Source of the DNA: Actibacterium atlanticum
GTDB lineage: Bacteria > Pseudomonadota > Alphaproteobacteria > Rhodobacterales > Rhodobacteraceae
Assembly: GCF_000671395.1 (NCBI RefSeq)
Contig: NZ_AQQY01000002.1
Coordinates: 248,001-312,000 of the forward strand
Direction of reading: 5' to 3'
DNA length: 64,000 nt
Part shown: piece after piece, positions 10,102 to 20,160 of the stretch
Layout: each line of letters starts with the position of its first letter
Position numbering within the stretch: the stretch's first letter is position 1
Program-made: the position numbers and the translations under genes
Notes under the pieces: generated by a model
What the model was told of the DNA's origin: nothing
What the model saw: only the letters and a program-made list of their open reading frames with translations
Databases searched by the model: none

Positions 10102-11171
10102 GCCGCGCCAAGCACCCGGTTGGCGTGACCCATCTTGCGGCCTGCTTTAACCTCGGCCTTGCCATAAAGATGCAACGCGACGGCGGGGTCTTTGGCCAGC
10201 TCGGGCACTTGATCCATATCGTCGCCAATCAGGTTCAGCATCTCGACGTTCGAATGGCGGCTGCCATCGCCCAAGGGCCAACCGGCCACGGCGCGGATGT
10301 GTTGTTCGAACTGGTCCACGACACAGCCATCCTGTGTCCAGTGGCCTGAATTGTGCACGCGCGGGGCGATCTCGTTCACGATCAGACCCTTGGGCGTCAC
10401 GAACAGCTCAACCCCCATCACACCGACATAGTCCAGCGCGTTCAGGATTTGCCCGGCCAGCAGTACCGCATCGGTGCGCTGGGCGCCCGACAGGCGGGCG
10501 GGCAGGGTGGTGGTGTGCAGGATGCCATCGCGGTGGACGTTTTCGCCGGGGTCGAAACAGGCGACCTCACCGTTCACACCGCGCGCGGCAATCACGGACA
10601 CCTCGTGGCTGAAATCAACAAACCCTTCCAAGATGGCGGGGGCACCGGCCATGGCCTCAAAGGCCGCATCCGCGTCGCTGACTTCCATGATCCGGGCCTG
10701 CCCCTTGCCATCATAGCCAAAGCGGCGGGTTTTCAGGATGCCGGGCACGCCAGCGGTTTCCATCGCCGTGTCCAGATCGGCGCGGCTGGCGACATCGGCA
10801 AAAGGGGCGGTTTTCAGGCCCAGACCGGCCAGGAACTCTTTCTCGACCAGACGGTCCTGGCTGACGCGCAACGCCTCGCGGCCCGGACGGATCGGACGCA
10901 GGGTTTCCAACAGGTCCAGCGCCGAGGTCGGGATGTTTTCGAACTCATAGGTGATCACATCGACCGCATCCGCAAAGGCGCGCAACGCAGCGTCGTCTTC
11001 GTAGCTGGCGGTGGTGACCGCATCGGCCACGTGACCGGCGGGCGGGTTCGCACCCGGTTCAAAGATGTGGCATTTGAAACCAAGGCGTGACGCGGCGACC
11101 GAGAGCATCCGGCCCAACTGACCGCCGCCCAAAATACCAATCGTCGCGCCAGTGGGCAGAGGGTTAGTCAT
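10098..11171 (-). CDS. purK: N5-carboxyaminoimidazole ribonucleotide synthase
   Basis: PurK uses ATP and bicarbonate to convert AIR to N5-CAIR in purine biosynthesis. The 357-residue protein has [12 protein letters not shown] at residues 12-23 (N-terminal Rossmann-like domain), the ATP-grasp segment with [13 protein letters not shown], and the Mg/ATP motif [13 protein letters not shown], which is specific for PurK. It overlaps purE by 8 bp (11164-11171) with the same direction, so the two enzymes of consecutive steps are translated together, as is common. Confidence 0.97.
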   Translation of the reverse strand: MTNPLPTGATIGILGGGQLGRMLSVAASRLGFKCHIFEPGANPPAGHVADAVTTASYEDDAALRAFADAVDVITYEFENIPTSALDLLETLRPIRPGREALRVSQDRLVEKEFLAGLGLKTAPFADVASRADLDTAMETAGVPGILKTRRFGYDGKGQARIMEVSDADAAFEAMAGAPAILEGFVDFSHEVSVIAARGVNGEVACFDPGENVHRDGILHTTTLPARLSGAQRTDAVLLAGQILNALDYVGVMGVELFVTPKGLIVNEIAPRVHNSGHWTQDGCVVDQFEQHIRAVAGWPLGDGSRHSNVEMLNLIGDDMDQVPELAKDPAVALHLYGKAEVKAGRKMGHANRVLGAA

Positions 11172-11652
11172 CGACGGGCACCTCGGGGATCGACGCCGCC
11201 AACGCGTCGCGCCATGCGTCCAGTCGTGCGCCCAATTCAGGGTCGGAAGTGGCCAGAATGCCAGCTGCCATCAGGCCCGCATTGGCCGCGCCTGCTGCGC
11301 CGATGGCCATAGTCGCCACTGGAAACCCCTTGGGCATCTGCACGATGGAATAAAGGCTATCGACACCCGACAGCGCCTTGGTCTGCACCGGCACGCCAAC
11401 CACCGGCACGCGGGTCTTGGACGCCATCATGCCCGGAAGGTGCGCCGCACCGCCAGCCCCTGCGATAATCACTTTCAGGCCGCGATCCACGGCGGTTTTG
11501 CCATACTCCCACAGACGGTCCGGGGTGCGGTGTGCCGAGACGATTCGCTTCTCATAGGCGATACCCAATTCATCCAGAATATCGGCGGCCAGTTTCATGG
11601 TCGGCCAGTCGGACTGACTGCCCATGATTATGCCTACGGAAATGTCGCTCAT
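11164..11652 (-). CDS. purE: N5-carboxyaminoimidazole ribonucleotide mutase
   Basis: PurE rearranges N5-CAIR to CAIR, the step after PurK. The class I PurE signature is complete in this 162-residue protein: [10 protein letters not shown] (residues 11-20), SAHRTPDRL with the catalytic His, [11 protein letters not shown], and [16 protein letters not shown] at 11652 is the only sensible start. It is the first gene of the purEK pair, transcribed away from the divergent-side YdcH gene that is read in the same direction 49 bp upstream. Confidence 0.97.
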   Translation of the reverse strand: MSDISVGIIMGSQSDWPTMKLAADILDELGIAYEKRIVSAHRTPDRLWEYGKTAVDRGLKVIIAGAGGAAHLPGMMASKTRVPVVGVPVQTKALSGVDSLYSIVQMPKGFPVATMAIGAAGAANAGLMAAGILATSDPELGARLDAWRDALAASIPEVPVDD

Positions 11653-11701
11653 TGCGGCCCTCTTACGCTGCGAGAGCGCGCACTATAGCCATATGGGGCG
11701 G

Positions 11702-11923
11702 CTACGCAATAATGTCGGGCGTCAGGCGGTCTTCGATCGCTGCAATGCGGTCTTTGAGCGTCAGTTTTTGCTTTTTGAACCGCCGGATCGTGAACTGATC
11801 GGACAGGCCGCCGCGTTCTTCCAAGGCGGTGATTGCCTCGTCCAAATCACGGTGTTCCCGTTTGAGCACCTCCAGCTTCATGCGGAGAATCTCTTCGGTT
11901 TCCATTTCGCTGGCGATGTTCAT
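11702..11923 (-). CDS. YdcH family protein (DUF465)
   Basis: A 73-residue, charged, wholly helical protein of the DUF465/YdcH family, forming a short coiled-coil hairpin; function unknown. Seen: LEVLKREHRDLDEAITAL followed by RFKKQKLTLKDRIAAIEDRL, the two family helices with the conserved KKxKLxLKDxI motif. Either ATG at 11923 or the internal Met at residue 7 could initiate. It lies 49 bp upstream of purE in the same direction and may be its transcriptional partner by position only. Confidence 0.87.
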   Translation of the reverse strand: MNIASEMETEEILRMKLEVLKREHRDLDEAITALEERGGLSDQFTIRRFKKQKLTLKDRIAAIEDRLTPDIIA

Positions 11924-12090
11924 TGGCTGTTAGCTTACTCATGGCAGGGTCCAGACCCGTAACATAGCGTTTTTCAGAGCTTGCGGGAAGGGTGGCCTTG
12001 CATGACAGCAATTCTTCCCCATATCTTAACCAAAGGTCGCCGCACGGGCGGGGCCACTGGAAACAGGTCGCTTCTTCAAGGACTTGCGCG

Positions 12091-12504
12091 ATGACAAAAC
12101 TTACCCTTGGCTCGCACCCTTATCTTTTGGGTTTTGAGCAGCTTGAACGTCTTCTGGAACGCAATGCGAAATCCGGGAATGAAGGCTACCCGCCCTTCAA
12201 TATCGAGCAAACCTCTGAAAACAGCTATCGAATTACGCTGGCGGTTGCGGGCTTTTGCGACGATGATCTTGAGATCACCGTAGAAGACCGCCAATTGGTG
12301 ATCCGCGGACGTCAGGCCGATGACACGGGTGATCGTGTGTTCCTGCATCGCGGTATCGCAGGTCGGCAATTTCAGCGTTCGTTCGTGTTGGCGGACGGGG
12401 TCGATGTGGCAGGTGCCGCGATGGAAAACGGCTTGTTGCATGTGGATCTGGAACGCGCCGCACCCGAGACTGTGGTCCAAAAAATCAAGATCAGTACGCG
12501 GTAG
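12091..12504 (+). CDS. Hsp20-family small heat-shock protein
   Basis: A 137-residue alpha-crystallin-domain protein of the IbpA type, an ATP-independent holdase that binds unfolding proteins. Seen: PFNIEQTSENSYRITLAVAG (start of the domain), LVIRGRQ, and the terminal RAAPETVVQKIKI containing the I-x-I/V-like tail. The frame is open from 11992, but the family N-terminus is MTKLTLGSHPYLLGFEQLERLLE at the ATG 12091. The DUF1150 gene follows after 9 bp, an arrangement common in Rhodobacterales. No CIRCE or clear heat-shock promoter was seen upstream. Confidence 0.92.
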   Translation: MTKLTLGSHPYLLGFEQLERLLERNAKSGNEGYPPFNIEQTSENSYRITLAVAGFCDDDLEITVEDRQLVIRGRQADDTGDRVFLHRGIAGRQFQRSFVLADGVDVAGAAMENGLLHVDLERAAPETVVQKIKISTR

Positions 12505-12513
12505 AAAGGGTTC

Positions 12514-12756
12514 ATGATGGATACAGAACACGAAATTATCTTCTCGGCTGAAGATGGGCCCGAGGACCGGATCGTTTATGTCCGCGAAGTGGATGTGTCT
12601 GATCTGCCCGAGGAAGTCCAAGAACAGCTGGAGGGCGAAGAGACGCTCTATGCCGTGCATGACAGCGATGGCGAACGGCTGGCGCTGGTGAAAGAGCGGC
12701 ACATGGCGTTTATCTTGGCGCGTCAGAATGAGTTCGCGCCGGTCAGCGTGCACTGA
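12514..12756 (+). CDS. DUF1150 family protein
   Basis: An 80-residue acidic protein of the alphaproteobacterial DUF1150 family; function unknown. Seen: IVYVREVDVSDLPEEVQEQLEG and the C-terminal RLALVKERHMAFILARQNEFAPVSVH, which is the conserved part. Two consecutive ATGs (12514, 12517) follow an AAAGG ribosome binding site. It is coupled to the Hsp20 gene (9-bp gap), suggesting a role in the stress response, by context only. A strong terminator follows. Confidence 0.87.
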   Translation: MMDTEHEIIFSAEDGPEDRIVYVREVDVSDLPEEVQEQLEGEETLYAVHDSDGERLALVKERHMAFILARQNEFAPVSVH

Positions 12757-12776
12757 TTAAAGCATTGATTTCAATG

Positions 12777-12808
12777 AAAACCGCCCGGGGATTCCCCGGG
12801 CGGTTTTG
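12777..12808. terminator. Bidirectional terminator between DUF1150 and the flavodoxin gene
   Basis: Fourteen-base-pair perfect inverted repeat: AAAACCGCCCGGGG (12777-12790), loop ATT, CCCCGGGCGGTTTT (12794-12807). The A and T runs at the ends let it work on both strands between two convergent genes. Confidence 0.94.
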
Positions 12809-12809
12809 T

Positions 12810-13385
12810 TTATGCGCTCCAGCGCAGGGCGGCCTGGGCAATCCGTGCGCCATAGTGATGCGCGGTTTTGCGATCTGCCGAAGGCGGAGCAATATCGGGG
12901 CCGGCATCGGCCAGCGATTGCGCCATCGCGCCCAGGCTGGCGCCCATGCGGTTCATGCTGTCGTCCGAGCTTTGCGTCGTATTGTTGCCCGGCGGCAGGT
13001 CCAGCCCAACCCAGATCATCCCGTGCTGCGCCGCAAAGACCGACAGGGTCTGCAACGTGCCGGTTTTGTCACCCACCTGCGCGGCCGAGTTGGTGAAACC
13101 ACCGGCGATCTTATCCTTCCAGCCCTGTTCCATCCATACGGCCGAGGAGGCATCCATGAACGCCTTAAACGGGGCTGAGACAGTGCCCATATAGGTCGGC
13201 GAGCCAAACACGATGGCATCGGCGCTTTCCAATGCGGGCAGGTCGGCGGCGGCGCTGTCTGCATCCAGCAGCTCGGCGGTGACGCCTTCGATTGAGGCAG
13301 CGCCTTCGGAAATGGCTTCGGCCTGAGCTTTCGTATGGCCATATCCACTGTGGTAGACCACAGCAACTTTGCGGGAGGTTGGCAT
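12810..13385 (-). CDS. Flavodoxin-family NAD(P)H:FMN/quinone oxidoreductase (WrbA-like)
   Basis: A 191-residue flavoprotein of the NADPH-dependent FMN reductase/WrbA superfamily. Seen: the phosphate-binding loop YHSGYGHTKAQAEAI near residues 11-25, then FGSPTYMGTVSAPFKAFMD and KIAGGFTNSAAQ, the FMN-ring contacts of this group; it lacks part of the WrbA-specific sequence, so I do not use that symbol. It probably reduces quinones or aromatic electrophiles by two electrons. It is transcribed divergently from an HxlR regulator; in this arrangement HxlR-type repressors typically control the oxidoreductase and respond to quinones or aldehydes. Confidence 0.85.
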   Translation of the reverse strand: MPTSRKVAVVYHSGYGHTKAQAEAISEGAASIEGVTAELLDADSAAADLPALESADAIVFGSPTYMGTVSAPFKAFMDASSAVWMEQGWKDKIAGGFTNSAAQVGDKTGTLQTLSVFAAQHGMIWVGLDLPPGNNTTQSSDDSMNRMGASLGAMAQSLADAGPDIAPPSADRKTAHHYGARIAQAALRWSA

Positions 13386-13404
13386 TGATTTTCTCCAAAT
13401 TTGT

Positions 13405-13416
13405 TATCTGAAGATA
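13405..13416. promoter_or_regulatory. Candidate operator between the flavodoxin and HxlR genes
   Basis: TATCT-GA-AGATA, a perfect 5-bp-arm inverted repeat in the AT-rich 96-bp divergent promoter region. Its position 20 bp from the oxidoreductase start and about 66 bp from the regulator start fits a shared operator. No binding data; other AT-rich half sites exist nearby (for example around 13443-13465). Confidence 0.35.
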
Positions 13417-13481
13417 CAGGTAGCGATTTGATTATTTTATAAAAGTAGGTATTTTAAAGTAACCAAATGAGGAATGGCCGA

Positions 13482-13841
13482 ATGAAGTTTTCAGAAGCAC
13501 CGATATCCTGCCCGATGGACGGGCTTTTGCGCGTTATTTCAGGGCCTTGGACAACGTTCATCCTGTGGCGCCTGTCGACCCATGGCACGTTGCGATTTGG
13601 TGAATTAAAGCGGCTGGTGCCCGGGGTTTCATCACGTCTGTTGACGGATCGCCTGCGCAAGCTGGAAGACGCGGGGATCGTCAACCGAGACTACAAGCCA
13701 ACGATTCCGCCCGAGGTGTCCTATGCGCTTAGTCCGCGCGGGCAGGAGCTGCGCGAGGTGCTGAAACATCTCAGCGATTTGGCGATCAAATGGGACTTGG
13801 GGCAGGCCAAACACGGCGACGAAGCCGTCGCTTCGCAATAG
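13482..13841 (+). CDS. HxlR-family winged-helix transcriptional regulator
   Basis: A 119-residue MarR-like HxlR regulator, dimeric and DNA-binding. Seen: CPMDGLLRVISGPWTTFIL (in most members C-P-x-x-x-x-L-x-x-I-G-G-K-W, so the cysteine that often senses electrophiles is present), then RFGELKRLVPGVSSRLLTDRLRKLEDAGIVNRD, the recognition helix and wing. The ATG at 13482 has a GAGGA ribosome binding site 8 bp upstream; the in-frame ATG at 13467 does not. It is divergent from the flavodoxin-family gene, which is its probable target. A shared terminator separates it from the Sat-CysC gene. Confidence 0.92.
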   Translation: MKFSEAPISCPMDGLLRVISGPWTTFILWRLSTHGTLRFGELKRLVPGVSSRLLTDRLRKLEDAGIVNRDYKPTIPPEVSYALSPRGQELREVLKHLSDLAIKWDLGQAKHGDEAVASQ

Positions 13842-13869
13842 AAAACGCCCGGCCGGGACCGGGCGTTTT
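13842..13869. terminator. Bidirectional terminator between the HxlR gene and sat-cysC
   Basis: Eleven-base-pair perfect stem AAAACGCCCGG / CCGGGCGTTTT (13842-13852, 13859-13869) with a 6-nt loop; A and T ends serve both convergent genes. The left arm begins right after the HxlR stop codon. Confidence 0.93.
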
Positions 13870-13890
13870 AAGATTTTAACTGTCAGCTGT

Positions 13891-15606
13891 TTACTGCAGG
13901 CCGATCAGGCCCAGCGCTTCCAGCTTCAGCAGAACCTGATGTGCGCAGTTGTCGACGTCGACATTCTCGGTTTCAACGCGCAGTTCGGGGTTCTCAGGCA
14001 CGTCATAGGGATCCGAGATGCCGGTGAACTCTTTGATCTTGCCTTCGCGGGCCAGTTTATACAGGCCTTTGCGGTCACGGCGCTCGCATTCCTCGATGGT
14101 GGTCGCAACGTGGACCTCGACGAAAGCGCCATACTGTTCGATCATCTCACGCACGGTGCGGCGGGTCGCAGCATAGGGCGCGATCGGGGCACAGATGGCG
14201 ATACCACCGTTCTTGGTGATCTCAGAGGCCACATAACCGATACGCTGAATGTTCAGGTCGCGGTGCTCTTTGCTGAAGCCCAGCTCGGAGGACAGGTGCT
14301 TACGCACAACGTCGCCATCCAGCAGAGTGGTCGGGCGACCGCCCATTTCCATCAGCTTGACCATCAGCGCGTTGGCGATGGTCGATTTGCCCGAACCCGA
14401 GAAACCAGTGAAAAACACGGTGAAACCCTGTTGGGCGCGCGGCGGCTTGGTGCGACGCAGCTCTTTCACAACTTCGGGGAAGGAGAACCACTCGGGGATT
14501 TCCAGACCTTCGGCCAGACGGCGGCGCAGTTCTGTACCCGAGATGTTCAGGATGGTGACTTCGTCCTTATCGGCGATCTCGTCGGCAGGTTCGTATTGGG
14601 CGCGCTCCTGCACATAAACCATGTGCTTGAAGTCGACCATTTCGATGCCCATTTCCTCGGCGTTTTCGCGGAACAGATCCTGCGCGTCGTAGGCGCCATA
14701 GAAATCTTCGCCTGCCGAGTTTTTACCCGGGCCTGCGTGGTCGCGGCCGATGATGATGTGCGAGCAGCCAAAGTTCTTACGGATCAGACCGTGCCAAACA
14801 GCTTCGCGCGGGCCAGCCATGCGCATGGCCAGCGGCAGCAGCGACATGGTTGTGGTCGACTGCGGGTACTTGTCCAGAACGGCCTCGTAGCAGCGCACGC
14901 GGGTGAAGTGATCCACGTCGCCCGGCTTGGTCATGCCGACAACGGGGTGGATAAGCAGGTTCGCCTGCGCGTCTTTCGCAGCGCGGAAGGTCAGTTCCTG
15001 GTGCGCACGGTGCAGCGGGTTGCGGGTTTGGAACGCAACCACTTTGCGCCAGCCCAGCTTGCGGAAATAGGCGCGCAGCTCGTTGGGAGTGTCGCGGCGG
15101 GCGCGGAAATCATAGTGCACGGGCTGCTGGATACCGGTGACGGGGCCACCCAGATACACTTTGCCAGCGTGGTTGTGCAGGTAGTTCACAGCCGGGTGGG
15201 CCAGATCGTCTGCACCGAAGACTTTTTCAGCTTCTTTGGCTTTGTTCGGCACCCAGTTGTCGGTAACCGACATGATGGCCAGCAGAACGCCTTCCTGGTC
15301 GCGCAGGGCGATGTCCTGACCGGGCTCCAGGCCTTCGGCGAACTCTTCCGAAACGTCCAGAGTGATGGGCATCGGCCACAGCGAACCGTCGGCCAGACGC
15401 ATGTTTTCAACAACGCCGTCGTAATCTTCTTCGGTCAAAAAGCCTTTCAGCGGGTTGAAACCGCCATTCATAAGCAACTCAAGGTCACAAATTTGGCGCG
15501 GTGTCAGGTCCCAGCTAGGCAGATTGCCAGCTTCGTCCTTAAGTTTCAGCGCGCTTTCGTGGGAAACATAGAGCTCCGGGATGGGAGCGAGGTTTGGCAT
15601 GGACAT
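13891..15606 (-). CDS. sat-cysC: Bifunctional sulfate adenylyltransferase / adenylylsulfate kinase
   Basis: A 571-residue fusion that activates sulfate: ATP sulfurylase makes APS and the C-terminal kinase phosphorylates it to PAPS. The N-terminal PUA-like and catalytic domains (1 to about 390) show the HxxH-type motif QTRNPLHRAHQEL and GRDHAGPGKN; the kinase (from about 395) has the P-loop FTGFSGSGKST and DGDVVRKHL. This Sat-type (not CysDN) fusion is widespread in Rhodobacterales and serves assimilation or sulfation. The frame continues upstream to a TTG at 15633 and beyond without a start codon; I chose the ATG at 15606 (MSMPNLAPIPELYVSHE) because family similarity begins there. Confidence 0.95.
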   Translation of the reverse strand: MSMPNLAPIPELYVSHESALKLKDEAGNLPSWDLTPRQICDLELLMNGGFNPLKGFLTEEDYDGVVENMRLADGSLWPMPITLDVSEEFAEGLEPGQDIALRDQEGVLLAIMSVTDNWVPNKAKEAEKVFGADDLAHPAVNYLHNHAGKVYLGGPVTGIQQPVHYDFRARRDTPNELRAYFRKLGWRKVVAFQTRNPLHRAHQELTFRAAKDAQANLLIHPVVGMTKPGDVDHFTRVRCYEAVLDKYPQSTTTMSLLPLAMRMAGPREAVWHGLIRKNFGCSHIIIGRDHAGPGKNSAGEDFYGAYDAQDLFRENAEEMGIEMVDFKHMVYVQERAQYEPADEIADKDEVTILNISGTELRRRLAEGLEIPEWFSFPEVVKELRRTKPPRAQQGFTVFFTGFSGSGKSTIANALMVKLMEMGGRPTTLLDGDVVRKHLSSELGFSKEHRDLNIQRIGYVASEITKNGGIAICAPIAPYAATRRTVREMIEQYGAFVEVHVATTIEECERRDRKGLYKLAREGKIKEFTGISDPYDVPENPELRVETENVDVDNCAHQVLLKLEALGLIGLQ

Positions 15607-15986
15607 GTCGTAACTCGATTTTGGGTCATTCAAATAGCATGCTTCCCCCTGAAGTGCATGCTTGAAGGCGGCGTAAACCGTCTCGGGCGCAATTTCAACT
15701 GCTCGGGCGGCTTGTTTTGCAACTGCGGCATAAAGAACGCGAAAACGCCCATAACTGGAAATATTTCCCTCACAATGCCCTTATTTTGAACTCTCCAGTG
15801 CCATGATGTGCCGCTAAACACTTCAGAATTGTTCGAAGGCCTGTTTGGGCTGCGTTGTTTGAGTGTCGACCGGGGAAACCTGTCGCGCGTCAACAACCGG
15901 TTTGAACATTGTTGTGAAAGTATCAAGTGACGTGTTTTTCAAAGAGAGAAACCTGACGCCATTAGGAACTTACAGGACCTATCAAA
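15607..15986. other. Intergenic region upstream of sat-cysC and the small exported protein
   Basis: About 380 bp without a convincing gene, lower in GC than the surroundings. It must hold the sat-cysC promoter (minus) and that of the gene at 15987 (plus). A motif TGAACATTGTT occurs at 15903-15913 and recurs at 22733. In the sat-cysC frame about 50 codons upstream are free of stops but contain no ATG, GTG or TTG. No known riboswitch was recognised. Confidence 0.5.
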
Positions 15987-16358
15987 ATGAAAAAACTATG
16001 TTCATCTTTCATGGTTGGTGCATTTGCCTTGTTCGCAGCAGCGCCGACACCTGTCGCAGCTGACGACACCTACGAAGTTCAAAAGCTGTTTCCCAACCCC
16101 AATGATCAGATCGGTATCCGCAAGGTGACCGGGATCGAATCCTTTAACGGGGTCGGTGTGCTGATCATTCAGTGGAACCCATCGCTGGCTGGCGATAGCG
16201 AAATCTTGTCGCGCGTCGAAAAGATGTGTTCGACACAACCCAACCGGTCCGGCGAGATCGAGATCGTGCAAGGTTTCAACGATTCCACGGATACGGATGA
16301 GAATGGTCTGTCGATCCCGACGCGCTCGGGCATGATTGAGTGTCTACTCAAAGTCTAA
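15987..16358 (+). CDS. Small exported protein of unknown function
   Basis: A 123-residue protein with a Sec signal peptide (MKKLCSSFMVGAFALFAAAP, cleavage likely after PVAADD region near residue 25). The mature part of about 98 residues is acidic, contains two cysteines that could form one disulfide (EKMCSTQP and MIECLLKV), and is unlike anything I can name. An ACAGGA sequence precedes the ATG. It stands alone between sat-cysC (divergent) and trxB (convergent), and its AT content is higher than that of its neighbours. Location in the periplasm is inferred from the signal peptide. Confidence 0.68.
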   Translation: MKKLCSSFMVGAFALFAAAPTPVAADDTYEVQKLFPNPNDQIGIRKVTGIESFNGVGVLIIQWNPSLAGDSEILSRVEKMCSTQPNRSGEIEIVQGFNDSTDTDENGLSIPTRSGMIECLLKV

Positions 16359-16404
16359 ACGCGATCGGGATCATTGTTCACTATCGGATGCCTGGCGGCG
16401 GGCC

Positions 16405-18048
<1,644 letters not shown>

Positions 18049-18052
<4 letters not shown>

Positions 18053-18843
18053 GCCGCGCGCATTCCCTCAAATTCAAACGCCGTAATCCGGGGCAGGGGC
18101 ATCGGGCCAAAGTCGGCCATATTGCGCACATGCGGAAACAGTCCCGTGAACACATCCCAGCTGGCGCGATCCATCATTTGATCGGCGCTTTCGCCGGGAT
18201 GGAAGCTTTCGGTTTCAACACCATTGGCGCGCAGGGTTTGCTGCCCGTAAAACGCCAGATGATAGGTGCGCACCGGCGTGACCGGGCGTATGTCGATCAG
18301 GTTCACTCCATCCACAAATGCGCGTGCCGGGGCAAAGGCCGAGGGCGTGCCAAACATCGTGGTACAGCCCTGATGTTTGAACAGCATCCTTGCGCGCGGT
18401 CCCAGCATCAGGTCGGGCATCGGACGCCCGATACCAAAGGTGTCTGCTGAAATGCGGATCAGGCGACTGTCGTCATTGTTCAGGCCGGGCATATCGGGGA
18501 ACACCTGCATAGAGCCGATCCAAAGCAGCTTTTGCAGGCCATTATCTACGGTTTCGATCTCCATGCCGGGTTCTAGATCCTCAACAGCGGTCGGGCCGTA
18601 TTCTGTCGGGATCAAAGTGCCGCGCGCATAGGAGGCGAAAGCAGTTTCAAAATCTGGGGTGGCCGGGGCCGTCACCGTGGTGTCGATCCGATGGCCGGAA
18701 GGTGTCAGACCGGCAATCTCATATTTGCGCGTCAGAGGCGTGGCGCGCAGAGATTGCCGGTCTGGACTAACCGTCGAGAGAGTGGGCTTGGAGGCCCGGG
18801 TATCCGACGCGAGGCTGGCGTCGGGAAGGCGAGGGTACGACAT
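18049..18843 (-). CDS. Hint-domain protein (Hedgehog/intein type), no splicing context
   Basis: A 264-residue protein with a Hint_2-type domain, a family expanded in Roseobacter genomes and of unknown role. Seen: ARGTLIPTEYGPTAVEDLEPGMEIETVDNGLQKLLWIGS (about residues 84-122), then the F-x-P-x-R-I/L-x-x-D blocks and the C-terminal part with VFTGLFPHVRNM. The usual nucleophile (Cys or Ser directly before or at the start of GTLI) appears to be absent, so autoprocessing is doubtful. ATG at 18843 has an AAGGA ribosome binding site; the GTG at 18885 does not. The first 80 residues are Ser/Thr/Pro-rich and not recognised. Confidence 0.82.
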
Positions 18844-19052
18844 GCGAACAGTCCTTGAGGCTGTCACATCTGCAACGGCCCCCACCGGATACGCAGACGA
18901 ACTTGTTGAGACTGAATTTGCCTCAATTTGTCTGATCCTGTCAAAATTTTGCTGGATTTGGCGCTTGGATCGCCCGCAATGCGGGGCGTGTCAGATCACT
19001 GTTTCCGAAACGGCGGTTAATCCCGCCTTATTCTGATTCTCACCGGTCCGAA

Positions 19053-19080
19053 TCAAAAACCCCCGCACAGGGTGCGGGGG
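19053..19080 (-). terminator. Rho-independent terminator of the 45-residue ORF
   Basis: Nine-base-pair stem CCCCCGCAC / GTGCGGGGG (19060-19068, 19072-19080) with a 3-nt loop; on the minus strand the stem is followed by TTTTTG. It is 29 bp past the stop of the small ORF at 19110-19247, supporting that this ORF is transcribed. Confidence 0.85.
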
Positions 19081-19109
19081 CTGTATAAATAGTCGGCGGT
19101 GGGCGTGGG

Positions 19110-19247
19110 TCAGGCCCGTGCCACAACGCGCAGTTTCGGGGCCGGTTCGCGACGGCGCTGCTTTTGGCTGCGGGTCCACGGCAGGTCGGGTGTCTCTTTG
19201 GCGGTTTCTTCCAGAACCCACTTCATCCAACGACGATTGCTTTTCAT
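19110..19247 (-). CDS. Small basic protein, 45 residues
   Basis: An ORF too short for usual cut-offs: it begins MKSNRRWMKWVLEETAKE, continues with a PDLPWTRSQKQRRREP segment and ends in KLRVVARA. Support: a textbook ribosome binding site (CAGGAGAGAGCAG before the ATG at 19247), a strong terminator 29 bp downstream of the stop, no overlap with other genes, and a strongly basic, Trp/Arg-rich composition. Small proteins of this MKSNRRWMK-type are, to my recollection, frequent in Roseobacter genomes and have no assigned function. A role in nucleic-acid or membrane binding would be a guess. Confidence 0.75.
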   Translation of the reverse strand: MKSNRRWMKWVLEETAKETPDLPWTRSQKQRRREPAPKLRVVARA

Positions 19248-19401
19248 CTGCTCTCTCCTGACCTGCGCGCCCTTTGGGCTTGCGCGATTGTTTCTGTCCT
19301 CGTGCCATAACTGGCGTTGGACCCATATTGATTACGCAATGGGGCGGGTCTGTGGCCGGGAATGTGTCATTTTGGGGTCAAGGCGTGAAAGAAATATGGC
19401 C

Positions 19402-20160
19402 TTACAGCCGGATCGCCGAGATCAGCCGACCATAGTCTGCTTCGCCCGCATGGGTCGTGCGACGATAAGAATAGAACCGGTCAGGGTCGTGATAGGTGCA
19501 ATGGTTGATCCAAGAGGCCGCCCCAACACCCGCTTGGCGTAGCCGGTGCAAACCGAAAGACGGCAGGTCGAACTGGTATTTGTCGTCACGGGCGCCGTTC
19601 GCAAAGAACTGTTGGTGGTCGGGGTCTTCTGCCAAGAAGGCCTCAAGGAATTCCTGCCCAACCTCATAAGCGCCCTGACTGATACAGGGCCCGATCACGG
19701 CAACGGTATCGGCGCGCTGGGCGCCCAGCCCCTCCATTGCGTCCAACGTCGCTTCCAGAACACCATCCAACGCGCCGCGCCAACCGGCATGGGCCGCGCC
19801 AATCACGCCCGCCCGGGCATCAGCAAACAGCACGGGCTGACAATCGGCCGTCAGGATGGTCAGCGCCAGACCGGGCTTGTCGGTCACAACCGCATCTGCG
19901 GTTTTACCGCTTTGGCCCGGCGCCTGAACGACTACCGCATCACCGGAATGCACCTGATGCACCCCGATCAACGCGTCTGGGGCCACCTCCATCGCGGCCG
20001 CTACGCGGGCACGGTTGATCCGAACCACCTCGGACAGGTCCGACGATCCGGCACCGCAATTCAGCCCCGAGAACACCCCCGAAGACGCCCCGCCACGGCG
20101 GGTGAAAAATCCATGCCTAAGAGGCAGCAACTCATCGCTTGTCAGTATTTCAAGGCTCAT
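19402..20160 (-). CDS. pgeF: Peptidoglycan editing factor PgeF (laccase-domain, YfiH family)
   Basis: A 252-residue member of the DUF152/YfiH family; E. coli PgeF removes wrongly incorporated L-Ser from peptidoglycan precursors, and other members act as purine nucleoside phosphorylase/adenosine deaminase. Metal and active-site residues are seen in GVHQVHSGD, LTADCQPVLFAD and GAAHAGWRGAL. It is the last gene of the lgt-midA-pgeF operon, overlapping midA by 4 bp (20157-20160), so translation is coupled. The annotation PgeF is by family; the in vivo activity in this organism is not proven. Confidence 0.92.
   Translation of the reverse strand: MSLEILTSDELLPLRHGFFTRRGGASSGVFSGLNCGAGSSDLSEVVRINRARVAAAMEVAPDALIGVHQVHSGDAVVVQAPGQSGKTADAVVTDKPGLALTILTADCQPVLFADARAGVIGAAHAGWRGALDGVLEATLDAMEGLGAQRADTVAVIGPCISQGAYEVGQEFLEAFLAEDPDHQQFFANGARDDKYQFDLPSFGLHRLRQAGVGAASWINHCTYHDPDRFYSYRRTTHAGEADYGRLISAIRL

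Noticed and set aside
15607..15780. Stop-free frame upstream of sat-cysC that could extend the protein by about 50 residues
   Set aside because: No ATG, GTG or TTG other than at 15633 occurs in that frame, and family members begin near residue 10 of the ORF.
13939..15789. 616-residue open frame antisense to sat-cysC
   Set aside because: Same reason; it runs across a certain gene and into its promoter.
18991..19326. 111-residue minus-strand frame covering the small ORF
   Set aside because: It runs through the terminator stem and is in a different frame from the ORF with the good ribosome binding site.
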